Assembly (NCBI GenBank): GCA_015183035.1
Contig: JACZZP010000015.1
Span: forward strand, 992,001-1,056,000
Origin: Meloidogyne chitwoodi
Taxonomy: Eukaryota; Nematoda; Chromadorea; Rhabditida; Meloidogynidae
DNA: 64,000 nt
Direction: 5' to 3'
A model generated the notes under the pieces. The model was not told where the DNA came from and did not search any database. It saw only the letters and a program-made list of their open reading frames with translations. A program made the translations under genes and the position numbers. The first letter of the stretch is position 1; every line of letters begins with the position of its first letter. Shown piece after piece: positions 13,128 through 24,700 of this stretch.

Positions 13128-14076
13128 TCAATAAAAACAGATTGTGTGCAAAAGATTCCGACCTTGGTTTTCCAATTCAAAATCGCTCAATACTTCATCA
13201 ATTTCATTGTCCAAATCTTCACAGTCCTCTAACTTAAAATGTTTTTTTTAAAATTTAAAATCAATATTTTTAAACCTTTTTGCACAATTTTACAACAATT
13301 AGAGCTCCAAGAGTTGCTTCTTCATGATTATCCTGGATGTCAAAATTAATTATATGTACACACTCTCCTGTACTGTTTGCGGTTTCATTTGTTTGCAAAA
13401 AATCTACAATTTGATCGTAGACTCTTTCTTCCATGCAAATAATAACAGAAAAATGTTCTTCACAGCTTTGGAACTTTTGGGGACATTTCCTAAAATTTTT
13501 AACCATATTTAAAGAATAATTTAAAAACAAATCTAAGCAATACTTGTTAACATAAGATTATAAATTACTACAAATTTACCCAGAATAAAAAGAAATTAAA
13601 AAGAACGCAAGAAAATTATTGCCCATGTCATATAATAATAATTAAATCTAACTTTATCCTTCTATTTCTGTCCAACATATTCAAAAGTCCATTTTGAGTA
13701 TACCTAAATGAAAATAATGAGCAATTTTTTTAATTTCATGATAAAATAAAATTAAATATTTTAAGGTTTAATAAAAACGTAAACCTACAATTTTGAATCT
13801 TTGTTTTTTAAATCCTGATAGATTTCTTCATAAGTGAACGAATCAAAAGCATATATATTGGGTTTGTCAATACTTGGACCGGGAAGCTTTACATAACTTC
13901 CAGAGCCAAAGCTTTGAACATTAAATCCACGTTGTCTAAAAAATAATTAAAATTAAAACATTGAGAATTTACTTAAGAAAGTAATGCGCCTCCATACTTC
14001 TGTTCATGTTCGATGAGCAACTAACCGCAATTTTGAGTTTCCCATTTGATTTTGCGTTAATAAACGGATCAAGCAT
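13128..14076 (-). CDS. SSU72: RNA polymerase II CTD phosphatase SSU72
   Basis: Nuclear Ser5/Ser7 CTD phosphatase of the cleavage and polyadenylation machinery. From ATG at 14076: MLDPFINAKSNGKLKIAVSC, then the catalytic CX5R-S loop CSSNMNRS. The following exons read RGFNVQSFGSGSYVKLPGP, then YTQNGLLNMLDRNRR, then CMEERVYDQIVDFLQ. They continue with NFDIQDNHEEATLGAL, which carries the conserved D of the active site, and end NLLHTICFY with a stop. The last four residues match the family's ending. The length is close to 195 residues, normal for SSU72, with only the first 12 residues unlike the usual N-terminus. Introns are short. No defect is visible. Confidence 0.95.
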
Positions 14077-14552
14077 GAAATCAGTTAAAATTTAAACCTG
14101 TAAAATATTTCAAAAAATAATCCAAAGCAAAAAATATAAATCCAAAAAGCAAACGGAAAGAATTTCCGATGTGACATGCCCGAAAAGGCGCACGTAGTAT
14201 CTCGCTCCCTTTTTATCTCTAATTCTCTTCATTAGATATTGTGCGCCTATATGGCCGGTGCACGGCGGGTTAAATGGGAAATCTAACCGTCTCGCTTTCA
14301 ATTGGAAATTTCTTACCACACTCTCTCATTTTTCCTCTCTTTCATTTATTTAATCTCTCATTTTAAACATTACTCTCGTTTCCGTTTTGAGGTTTTGACT
14401 TTTGAAACCCTATATTTCGAAAACTTTTCATACTATTTAAAATCCGCTCTACAATTTCATAGATTATTGTTTTAAGATTCTAATAAAAAATTTTTGTTTA
14501 TTTTTATACACTTTTACAAAAGTTAATACACAATGAATTTCTTTAAGTTTAG
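14077..14552. other. Intergenic with a MITE-like repeat
   Basis: Between the divergent SSU72 and LC8-motif genes. Apart from the repeat at 14167-14285 and the probable promoter DNA, nothing was recognised. Confidence 0.5.
14167..14285. repeat. MITE-like repeat, family with CATGCCCGA ends
   Basis: CATGCCCGAAAAGGCGCAC is mirrored by GTGCGCCTATATGGCCGGTG about 60 bp later, with TCTAATTCTCTT between them. A related unit with the same layout lies at 49800-49925. Part of the right side (GCACGGCGGGTTAAAT) recurs inverted at 16005-16030. Confidence 0.6.
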
Positions 14553-15797
14553 ATGAAAACTAGATCATTTTCTAAGCGAAAACTCGACGCTATTAATATC
14601 CGATGGATCAAACAACAAGAGAAACAACAAAAAATGTTTCAAAATTATCTAAAGCAAATAAATATAGAATGGAAGCAAGTAAACAGAACAAAGGATCAAG
14701 AGGTTTTTTTGGTTTTTTTTATAATCTTTTAATTTTAATTTAGTTCAAACATGTTCTGAAGAAAGTTCCAGTGAAACTTGTAGCAAAACCAAGGATGTTG
14801 GTATTCAGACAATCCCTCAAATGAAATCAATCAGGACGCAAACACTTCCTCGAATGAAAAGTGTTTGTACTCAGACACAAACATTTCCTCAATTGAGATC
14901 TGTTGGTACACAAACAGAAAGTAAAGGAAAAAATGTGGCTATTCAGACTATAACGAATCAGAGAAGCAAGGAAACACAAACTTATCCTGAATTTCTTCAA
15001 TCAGATATATTCCTGCATCTCAAATTATTCCTCCAAGCTTCCATCTGCTACAAGGAATATCTCAACGAATAATTGATGCAATTAATGATTACTGTCAACA
15101 TTCTGGAAGATCAATTGAAAAGATTTTAAACAATGCTCATGCCAAAATGGATCCTCGAAAAAAAAACTTTACTGGTTTTTAATTTTTTTAATATATTTAG
15201 AGAATTTTTTAGGTGCTGCACTCCATCGTCTTATTACGGGACAAACAAGAGAAGAACTCAAAACAATACTTCCACCAACTCAATCTTCTGTTATTCTTTG
15301 CAGAATGTTGGAAACAATGGCTGAGATTTATAGATTGGCAGACGCCTCATTTCTAGACCAAAACGAAGTCGAGAATCTTAAAAAGGCAACAAAAAATCTC
15401 TATAATGATATACAGGTTTATTTTTTATGTTTAGATTCAAAAATAAAATTTAGGAACTTCGTGCAAGATTTGAGAATTTAAATTTTCGTGCACGTCTCGC
15501 CTCTGGTCAATTGAAAATTTTCAAACCCACACCAAAGCTTCATATGCTTTGTGCTCGCAACTGAATTTGCTGAAAAAACGGTTGGTGGAGCTGGATATCC
15601 GAACAAGGGATTGAACATTTGCATTCGCTTTATAATCATCTTGTAAGTTTTAATTTTCAAATTTTGACTGTTTACTACTTTAGGCTGTTCAATATTGCAA
15701 CACCGGCGATGTAGATAGAACAACAGAAAAGCTAGCTCAACATCAGACTCTCCTTAATAGACTTAATGATAGAGGAACGATGAAAAAAATTTATTGA
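14553..15797 (+). pseudogene. Gene with an array of LC8-type TQT motifs, reading frame broken
   Basis: No family is recognised. The N-terminal part is basic and coiled-coil-like (NYLKQINIEWKQVNRTKDQE). A second exon carries at least six short motifs about ten residues apart: VGIQTIP, IRTQTLP, VCTQTQT, VGTQTES, VAIQTIT and KETQTYP. These match the consensus bound by dynein light chain LC8 (K/R-x-T-Q-T or G-I-Q-T), as in Nup159 or ASCIZ. A helical region follows (GAALHRLITGQTREELKTIL, LDQNEVENLKKATKNL). Coding breaks are visible. Exon 1 and exon 2 do not join in phase, the frame shifts near 15005-15020 with no possible intron, and again near 15530. The coding-like exon AVQYCNTGDVDRTTEKLAQH ends at 15797. 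It may be a recently broken gene or a copy of a gene elsewhere. Assembly indels are possible but neighbours are intact. Confidence 0.55.
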
Positions 15798-16004
15798 TTT
15801 TATTTTAATATTTCTTTCGTTATTTTAGATTAAAATAAATAAATTATTAATGATCTCGCTGTTGGGGCATTCAAATTTGGCTTTTTAGTGTTGAAACTGC
15901 CAGGCGAGATGCTAGCTGCGATGAACCGACATTATTTAAAATGAACGCGCGTTGTGTATAATGTCTCTATGGTTTTACAACGCTATTTTCGCATACCCCA
16001 ATTT

Positions 16005-16045
16005 CCCGTTTAACCCGCCGTGCCGGTGCCTTTTCGGGCTCTTCC
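16005..16045. repeat. Inverted partial copy of the 14.2-kb repeat
   Basis: GTTTAACCCGCCGTGCCGG at about 16009 is the near-exact reverse complement of sequence at 14250-14275. It also carries the CCTTTTCGGGC end. The two copies bracket the LC8-motif gene in opposite orientation. Confidence 0.55.
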
Positions 16046-16207
16046 GAATATAGGTATTATAAAAAGGTGGCAGCACGACTTTTCGTCAACGGAATTTACG
16101 TCAATGGACCATTCGTCAATACTTTTCGTCATTGGACTTTATATCAACGGACTTTTCGTCAATAAACAATTTTTTAAAATAGAAAAAAGAAAAAAAAATA
16201 GTCTAAA

Positions 16208-16966
16208 CCAGTGTTGCCAGATGAAAAAATGAAAAATCCGCAAATTCATTGGAAAAAATCCTCATTTTTGGGCAAAAATCCGCAAATTTTCGGAAAAAAA
16301 TCCTCATTTTTGGGCAAAAATCCGCAAATAATAAAAATGTTTATTATAATTGAAATTTTTTATGAATATTCATATTTTTCGCTATTAACAATGGATTTTA
16401 ACAATTTATTATTGGAAATAATCATCTTGTAAAATTCTGTGCAGGAAAAATCATAATTAATTTTCATTTGGGTTAGTGAGTTGACGCGCCGCAGGCGAAA
16501 AATTGCTCCCCCCAGAAGATCGAAAGCCAAAAGATCGTTCAACCAATTGATCCAATTGCTAATTCGGTCATATATCTTACAACTAATTGGTATTGCACAA
16601 ATTTGGATCTATTGGGAGTGTTTTATTACTTTTCCGTTTAAGTGATTGGCCCAATTGGTTGATCTTTTGGATTGACCCCGAAAAATTTTGGAGTTCTAAT
16701 GTACTATAGTTAATCAAAATTTACCTTTTCAGCGCCACAGGCGAAAATTTTTGGAAATTTTTGTACTCTAGTTGCCAACATTTACCCAAAAATAGTTCTG
16801 AAAAACAACAAAAAATACCCAAAAATATCAAAAAACCTCATAAATCCTCAAAAATTTCAAAAAAAAACCGCAAAAATCCGCAAATCCTCATTTTCAAAAA
16901 AAATCCTCTTCAATTTCTTAAAATCCTCAAAATGAGGATAAATCCTCAGATCTGGCAACTCTGGTC
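16208..16966. mobile_element. Nested element with CCAGNGTTGCCAGAT ends
   Basis: CCAGTGTTGCCAGAT at 16209 and its near-perfect reverse complement ATCTGGCAACTCTGG at about 16951 mark the ends. Inside are repeated AAAAATCCGCAAAT and AAATCCTCATTTT units on both sides. A further pair of GCGCCRCAGGCGAAAA copies lies near 16485 and 16732. It appears inserted in the left half of the larger foldback element. Confidence 0.6.
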
Positions 16967-17279
16967 TAAACAATAAAGTCATACATAAATATAAACATTT
17001 CCAACAAAATAAACACACAAGATAACAAATAATCATCAGATACCCAAATTTACAATCGTATAACACAGCAGAAACTACAAAGAATAGACTATAACATAAT
17101 TAAAACATTTACAAACAAAACAATATATAGAGAAATTAAAACATGATCAAGCATGAGTCAAGTTTTAAGTCAAGCTGTCGACACTGGCTCCGAAAATCGC
17201 GCTAAATAATATACAACAATAAAAAAGAAATAATAAAGGAAGTCGATCTCCTACTTTCTCTGACTTTACACACCACCAT

Positions 17280-18130
17280 CACAGAACCATCACCGTTGTC
17301 GTAGCTTGTAGACCGTTGACGATGCTCGTAGACGTCAGCATACTCCTAGAACCTTGGCTCATAGAACTAACGCCGTTAGCGTAGCTCGCCAAACCTTAGT
17401 CTCTAGAACCAACGCCGTTAGCGTAGCTCGCCAAACCTTAGTCTCTAGACCACCGCCGTTAGCGTAGCTCATAAACCGTTGACGTTGCTCGTAGACGTTG
17501 GCGTATCTTGTAGACGTTAGCATACTCCTAGAATCTTGGCTCATAGAACTAACGCCTTAGCGTGGCTCCTAAGACACCAGTTTTTTGAACAAACGCCTTA
17601 GCTTAGCTCCTAAGACACCAGTTTATTGAACAAACGCCTTAGCTTAGCTCCTAAGACCTAAGTCTCTAGAACCAACGCCGTTAGCGTAGCTCGCCAAACC
17701 TTAGTCTCTAGAACCAACGCCGTTAGCGTAGCTCGCCAAACCTTAGTCTCTAGAACCACCGCCGTTAGCGTAGCTCATAGACCGTTGACGTTGCTCGTAG
17801 ACGTTGGCGTATCTTGTAGACGTTAGCATACTCCTAGAACCTTGGCTCATAGAACTAACGCCTTAGCGTGGCTCCTAAGACACCAGTTTATTGAACAAAC
17901 GCCTTAGCTTAGCTCCTAAGACACCAGTTTATTGAACAAACGCCTTAGCTTAGCTCCTAAGACCTAAGTCTCTAGAACCAACGCCGTTAGCGTAGCTCGC
18001 CAAACCTTAGTCTCTAGAACCAACGCCGTTAGCGTATCTCGCCAAACCTTAGTCTCAAGCACCACCGCTGTTAGCGTAGCTCGCAAAACCTTGGCCCATA
18101 GAGCTTCCTCCGTTAGTGTAGCTGACCGTT
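17280..18130. repeat. Minisatellite array with higher-order repeat of about 306 bp
   Basis: The basic unit of about 42 bp is seen as CCTTAGTCTCTAGAACCAAC followed by GCCGTTAGCGTAGCTCGCCA, with variants. Several variants (GACGTTGGCGTATCTTGTA, ACGCCTTAGCTTAGCTCCTA) follow in a fixed order, and the whole order repeats: the landmark GACCTAAGTCTCTAGAACC occurs at 17655 and again at 17961. GC content is well above the flanks. The array has no spacer-repeat layout and no stable open frame, so it is neither CRISPR nor coding. Confidence 0.8.
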
Positions 18131-18436
18131 GACGTTTCTCGTAAACGTTGTTTCACATCAGTTGGCGCTGCTCGTAGAACAGGAGAATGGTAAAATACGC
18201 TGTTTATATAGTATCGAACTTTTAAACACATATAAAAGCTCCCATTTCTACTTCCCCAATCAGTTTACTATAAAATCTCGGACAAACATATAGACAAACT
18301 CCTAATTACATATATGCATATTTAGTCATTGACAAAAAGTCCGTTGACTTAAAATCCATTAATAAATATTGACGGATGGTCCGTTTACGTAAAGTCCATT
18401 GACAAAAAGTCATGGAGCCTTTTAAAAAGCATGCCA

Positions 18437-19047
18437 ATTTGTTGTGGGACAATTTATCGCGAAGCCGATGTTTCAATTTTATGGCGAAATGTTTTTTAAT
18501 TTGAAAAACTTTTTAAGGCGGTGGTCAATCTTTATTTTTTTGTTTGTTTCGTTAATGTTAATTTTGGTGCCATCGATTTTGATAATGGGCGAATTCGACA
18601 GAAAACGAAACTCTAAAAATCATAGTTAAAATTAGTGTTTTTTTGGCAATATCCGGGCTTAATGATTGAAACGAATTATAAAGGAGATCTCGAAACAAAA
18701 AAAAAACGGAAGAAATGTAAAATATCCGATTATAAGCACAAAATTAGAGAACGAGAAATAGTTTACTGTCGAAATCGACGGAGAACTTTTTGGTGAACTT
18801 GTAGCTGTAGAAAATAAGAAGTTTCATAGGCTTAAGATTATGTCATAAAAATTGTACATATATTTTAATTTTACATAAGAATCTATTGTAATTTGCTGTA
18901 GAAACTTCTGATTTTAGGTTATTTCCAATAAACACATATTTCCCTGGAGATAGACCCACTTTAATCTGATATATTAAAAATTAATTTTCTCAATTATAAA
19001 AAAATAGTTTACTAAATTTTTATTATAAATTCGATTCGTGTTATCCA
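18437..19047. other. Intergenic, no feature seen
   Basis: About 0.6 kb of AT-rich sequence. A 61-codon open frame at 18444-18629 is hydrophobic but has no splice or composition support. Confidence 0.5.
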
Positions 19048-20192
19048 ATGTCGGTCGACAACACAATTGAACAACTTATGGCGCGGGCCATTTTGGACCT
19101 TGAACTAGTAAGTTGAGTTTTGACTTTAAACTTATTTAAATTTTTTGATATTTAGAAAATGAAACACGAAATACGTCAGAACAACGCACTTCAACTCACA
19201 CGAATTGAAAAACACTGCCAGCAGCTTGAGAAGAGACTGGACATCATTGATGCTAAGGCAATTATTTAATGTTTTATAGTATATAGAATTATTTAGCTTG
19301 AAGCATTGATCAGTCGCGATAGCCATGGACATACTCCTCGTAATTCTATGCAACATTTTTCGAGTGGTGGCAGGCATTCCCTGCACAATACTACAACTGG
19401 ACGTCTCTCGTACTATCCGCGATCACCAAATTTGGCAAACGGTCATCCTCATCATGGAGGTGGAACTCGTCCTACATTAAAGCGTTTGCCAGCAATAGGC
19501 AGTCCTGCTTCTACCATTGGCTATGGAATTGGTTGGAGTCCTAATAGTGCGGGACGTACTACTGGAGGCATTCAACACAAACATGCTTATGAGCGTAAAC
19601 AGTATCAGTCTAAGCAGCCGCTTGGCACCGGCGGCAACAGAGCGAGTCTCGGGGTATTGTTTTCTAAAAATATATTTTTGAATATGTATCTAGGAAAAGA
19701 CAGCTATTAAGACACCATGGCCTAATAGGGGTGGGAACTTCACTGATGATGTTACTGATGCATCGGATGATGACAACTCTTCGCAAACTGGCAGCGAATC
19801 GCCTTATTCTGTGGCAAAACCAGCAATCAAACCTGAAGATGTCTGCGTCAATAAGGAGAGCGAAGAGGACGATGTCAATGATGGGAATGATGAGGACTCG
19901 GAGAAGCTTAATTTTAAGGAACATGAGGTGTTAGAGGAAGATGGTGATGATGATAATGCTTCTGCAAAAATGAATGATGGGAGCAGTGGGGATTTCGAAG
20001 AAGCAGAGAATAACAACGATGACAGCAAGATTGTGGAGTCGTCTGTTATAGTTACGTCAACTATCGTTACTCCAGGTTTTTATTTAGGAGAATAAATTTG
20101 ATTAACAAAGCACATTAAAAAAAATCTTTTCATCATAAGGTGCTATGATCTCGCCAGTCGTTGGAGGTTTTGGTCGTAGTCGCCGTAACTGA
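19048..20192 (+). CDS. Unrecognised protein: short coiled coil, basic Gly/His-rich middle, acidic tail
   Basis: No known family is recognised. The start MSVDNTIEQLMARAILDLEL and the next exon (IRQNNALQLTRIEKHCQQLE) form a predicted short coiled coil. A basic, Ser/Gly/His-rich, probably disordered stretch follows (LANGHPHHGGGTRPTLKRLP), then a long acidic segment (EDDVNDGNDEDSEKLNFKEH). The last exon, joined through a donor at about 20076 and an acceptor at about 20140, gives MISPVVGGFGRSRRN and a stop at 20192. The second intron (19258-19296) appears to start with GC rather than GT: reading through meets a stop at once, and splicing there restores DIIDAK-LEALISRDS. The charge layout suggests a scaffold or nucleic-acid-associated protein, but this is inference. 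Confidence 0.68.
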
Positions 20193-20581
20193 GGTGTTAT
20201 AATCGGATCGAACTGGATGTTTGAAAAACAAGCGTTTATTTTTTGCTTGACATTATTTATTTTATAATTACTTTACATACGTAAATATATACACATTATG
20301 AGGATGCAAAATTTTGTTTTTTATTTATATGAAAAAGACGCAAAAAATTTTTATATTTTTGTTTTTTAAATGTTATATATTCTGCATCTAATGTTTACGA
20401 CAGCTTTGTTAAATATAAAAATAGCATTATTTTGCAGAAAATTTTATTCTGCCGCATAAAAGTCATTATATTAACAAATCGTTTGATGGGTTCGTTATAA
20501 TTTATACATAAGATTTATCTTAAAATAATTTTATATATGATCTTTATGGTTTTATTTTTTTTCAATATTTACCTGTTCCAG
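20193..20581. other. Intergenic, no feature seen
   Basis: About 390 bp of AT-rich spacer between two + genes. Nothing supportable was found. Confidence 0.5.
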
Positions 20582-21561
20582 ATGGATAAAAGACAGAATA
20601 CAAATGATATTTATGAGAAGACAATAGTTCGCCATGTGGACTCGATGTGTGAGGTTATTTTTTTACGCTTACGATTTAAAATGGAGGTTTCATGACTAAT
20701 GTCGTATGAATACTGTGTCCTCTTTAATAGCATCATTAGTCTCAATTTTTTGTTAGGATTAATGAAACGAATTTCTTCTATGGGAAATCAGCTTCTTTTT
20801 ACTATATTTTTCAGATGATTCATGTGAAATGTATGGACACGGTGGTTCATAGAGCTTCTGCTAGCGAACAAGAGCTTCAAAGATCTGAAAGTAGATGTTA
20901 CGATAGCGCACTGCATGACGCCGATTTAATGATAGAAAAGTAAGTGACATAAATTATGCTAAGAATTGTTTTCACTTTAACGTTTAAAGTTCTTAACTTA
21001 TTGCATAAAATATCTTAAAAGTAGTGAGCCCATGGATGAATTTTTCAAATACAACATCGAGCTGGACTTTAGCAAGGACAAAAAGGCTTTAGTTAATGGC
21101 CAACTTAGTCAACTTCAGGAGAAACTTCATTTGTCAAAGATGAAAACTGATGAATTGAATCAATTCTCTGGAAAATGTTCTTCTGAGGCTATTTTTTACA
21201 AAATTGATGGAGGTGAGAATAGGAACAGGGTTTTAGATAGTAAATTGTGGTTATTTTTATTGATTTAATTTTATCTTGACTTTGTTTTTAGAGATAAAGA
21301 GCTATCAAGAAGCCATTAAAGAAGCCAAAGATATTCGTGATCAATTGCGAGAACTTGAAAAGAAAGTATGTATTTAATAACCTAAAGGATGCATTTTCTT
21401 TTAATAGAACTTTTCCTAAATATTTAAATTATTTTTTGAATTAAATATTTTAGCTCGCTGTAAATAAAGAGAATCTTTCACAAGCGAATAAGAATAGACT
21501 TGATTTATCGACGAGCTTGGACGCAATTAAGAGGGAATTGGCTCAATTTAATGTTACGTAG
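20582..21561 (+). CDS. Small coiled-coil protein, family unknown
   Basis: Five exons from ATG at 20582 (MDKRQNTNDIYEKTIVRHVD) to TAG at 21559. All junctions are in phase: GAG|ATG, AA|T AGT, G|AG ATA and AAA|CTC. The product of about 190 residues is helical throughout. Heptad-like segments include ALVNGQLSQLQEKLHLSKMK, SYQEAIKEAKDIRDQLRELE and LDLSTSLDAIKRELAQFNVT. There is no signal peptide, membrane segment or catalytic motif. The size and layout recall subunits of kinetochore, tethering or BLOC-type complexes, but no motif fixes this. The next gene starts only 155 bp downstream, a spacing usual inside nematode operons. Confidence 0.7.
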
Positions 21562-21715
21562 AATTAAATTAATTGACATAATATTTTGTTTAATTAAATA
21601 ATAAAATGTTTTATTTAATTTAATAAAAGTTAAAATTATTTGTATTTTAATTGTCCTTGTCTTAAATCATTTTAAATATTATTATTTATTTCATAAATAT
21701 CTTTGTTTTAAATAG

Positions 21716-24700
21716 ATGGACCATCAACAAGAGAATTGCATCAAGAATTTATTTCCAGATTGGCCAGAAGGTTTCAGAGAGTGGGTGTTATCATTTTTGC
21801 CGTGAATAATTTTAAATTTGAAAAGATAATTTTTTAGGATTCATGCTCGTATCTTACCTGGAGTATCTTCTGAGTATCCATGTGTCGCTTGGTCGTTACA
21901 TGATAAATGGACATTTCTTATTCCTTGGTACGTGGTAGTAAGAACCTTACAAGGGAGGGGTCATCAAGTTACAGTGGAATTTCGGAATGAAACTTTGTGG
22001 TTGGATAAATTGACCCCATTTGTATACATTTAACCGTTTTTGCCACATGAGTTTGAGTGCCGAGTTATAGGTCCCTGAAAATCGACTCATTTTTGGAGTG
22101 AAAAATTATAATATGACTATGGTATACTTTAAATGAGACCAAAAATAGCTTCTGATCTCAAGTCTGAGCCGAGTTACAGGTCTCTGAAAATTGAAAAACC
22201 ATAGGGAAGAGTAAGTTCCCTTTCGGTAAGCACCTAAATGGGCTTAGTCTTTTAAGTATAACTTTGTCAATATTTGTCCAATCAAACTAATTTTGGTGTC
22301 ATTCGGCTTAGCTCTAAGAGCTCTTTCGAATGAGCTATCATACGCATATTTTAATTTTTCACCCCTAAAATGAGCTTATTCCTCCCTATGGTTTTTCGAT
22401 TTTCAGGGACCTATAACTCGGCACTCAAACTCATGTGGCAAAAACGGTTAAAATTTTGCAATACAAAGGGGGGTCAATCTATCCACCCACAAAGTTTCAT
22501 TCCGAAATTCCACGGTAACTTGCCAACCCCTCCTTTGTTAGGGTAAAATAGGGCCCACGGTTTTTTCTAACTAGAAGTCTCACTAATTGTAAATAATTTC
22601 GATCATTTTTTATTCTAAAAAATTTATTTTTAGTTCAATTTTTTGCGCTGAGGCAAATTATAGGTTGTCCAGATCGCATCGTTCCAAGTCTGTTTGTTAT
22701 AATTTTAATTTTTATTCAGCTTTAGATTTGATTCACATGGTGGCCTTAATCTGGGTTTTTATTGCAGCTTTATAGTGAGAGCAGATCCTGTTGATAAAAG
22801 GGATTTTACTGTTAAGGTGAATTTTAAGTTGACTGACAATCTTTTATTCGTTTTCCGCAGGCTTTTCAAATGGGAATGAAGGATTGTTCAAATCTTCCTA
22901 CCAATACACGTGTGGGTGACATTTTTATTTAATTAATATTTAAACCATAATTTCATTCTAAATTGATAATGATTTTTTTTATACGGGATTATAACTATAC
23001 TAAGCTTGCATCACAGTGGCGATTCCCTCTCGCTAAGATCTAATAAACTGAAACGTTTCTTATCTTAAATTAACTACTGTATTGCTAATGAATAGAAATT
23101 TTTATTATTGGATATTCTTTACAATTAACAAATATTTTTTTAATTTAGTTATTCAAAGTGAATTGTGTTTTATCCGATGAGTTTCCTCAAAGATGCTACA
23201 GTAAGGAACTCGGCAATGTTTTTCTACCTCCTCGAGTTTTAAATGCTACTCCTATTCCAAATGTTGTTTATGAGGCATTTGTTGAATGTAAAATATTTGT
23301 CAAAAACGATGATGGCTCGAGGATTAGCGCAAACACCGAAGTAGAAGTTCGTCCTGAATTGGCAAGAATCATTCGTGTGAAGCCGCTTCAGAGCCGCTTG
23401 TTAGATTTTTGACATTTTTAAATGGATTTGAAATTTAGGTACAATGAACGGCGCCTAATCCCGCCTCTGTTTCGTCCCAACAAACCATTTCTTTTTCGTC
23501 CTACCGAATAAATCCAACGTTACACAGATATAAATTGAATTATTTGTTTTCGTCATTTTTTGATTATATTTGAGATAATGTGGGACGAAATACCGGATTT
23601 GTTCTGTGGGACGAAACAACGATTTTTGATGGGATGAAATATCATATCTTTAGATATAGTGAACATGTCGAGATCCTTCGTCGTTGTGTATGATTTTAAA
23701 ATATTTTATACCTGTAACTTATTAAATACTTTTTAGCCTTGGAATACTCGTAAAGTTGAAAATGGTGAGATAGTACCTCAAATTGTTTATTGGAACTACA
23801 GTGATGATGGAACTGCAGAACAATATCCTACAGATAAATGTAAACCAATGAGAAGTAAACCTCCTTTTCCGACGAGAGCGCTTTCAAAAGTTCGTCTGTG
23901 GTACTTTGAAAATAATAGAGTTATTCGAGCACGTTTTCCACGGACTTTAGTTAAAATTACTTTGGGTATGGAGAAGATGATTTGGGAAAATATTTCGAGC
24001 GATAGCCGGTTGTCTTATCCGCCATTAGAGGAAGGGCAATTTTTCTTCGGATGGATAATCTATAATGGTATTTTTTAGTAATATTTTTTTTATCTTTTTA
24101 TTAATTTTTATAATTATTAGAATTTATTTCGTGTTATTATGTTCAAAATTACCTTTTACCGAAGGAGGGTGAGGCATTGCAAAATATATTAGAAAAGCGT
24201 ATTGTTATCGATAATGCGAATCCATTAAATGAGGTTTTTATATCCTTTTAAATTTTACATTTGGTGAAATTTTTTTTGAGTAATTTATTTTATGTTCCTA
24301 ACTTTTTATTTTTATTCTTTGAGATATATTATCTTAATTTCTAGTATTTTGTTCGAATTCGTGAATCAACATTGTACAATGATTTTTATATTACTGATCC
24401 ATTTGAGAATATTTTAATAGCTGATCCTAAACTGTACGTTTTATTATGGCCATTCTTTTATAAAATAAATAATTAAGTATATTGCGGAATATTTCATTGG
24501 ATGATCATCGAGTTAAAGGGTGTCCTGTTTGGATCAGGCTTGAGATGGAACACGATCGTTTGGCACATTTTTCTATTTCAGAATTGAACAAAAGCTTAGG
24601 TGAATTCTCTGCTTCTGAAAAAATGATGAGCTATCCAAATGTAAATATTTAATTTAATAGTAAACTAAAATTTCTTCCACTCAGATTTCTGGAATTGGAG

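Larger units (their letters stand above)
16056..18436. mobile_element. Composite foldback element with about 100-bp terminal inverted repeats
   Basis: The left end (16056-16172), containing CGTCAACGGAATTTACGTCA and GACTTTATATCAACGGACTT, is mirrored at the right end (18321-18436), containing AAGTCCGTTGACTTAAAATC and GGTCCGTTTACGTAAAGTCC. Both arms are built from degenerate copies of TTTTCGTCAATGGAC, so each is itself a small tandem array. The interior holds a second inverted-repeat element (16208-16966) and a minisatellite (17280-18130). No transposase-like frame was found. This is the typical build of a non-autonomous foldback transposon. Confidence 0.72.

Noticed and set aside
14110..14319. 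69-codon open frame on - upstream of the LC8-motif gene
   Set aside because: It runs straight through the MITE-like repeat and shows no protein family feature.
16211..16432. Open frame with repeated NPQI/KKSSFLGK residues
   Set aside because: It is a translation of the ATCCGCAAAT/TCCTCATTTT DNA repeats inside the nested element.
17280..18130. Regularly repeated array that could be taken for CRISPR
   Set aside because: Units are contiguous variants of each other with no unique spacers, and the context is a eukaryotic intergenic element.
18444..18629. Hydrophobic 61-codon open frame on +
   Set aside because: No splice signals, no conserved motif, AT-rich composition and position next to a foldback end; consistent with chance.
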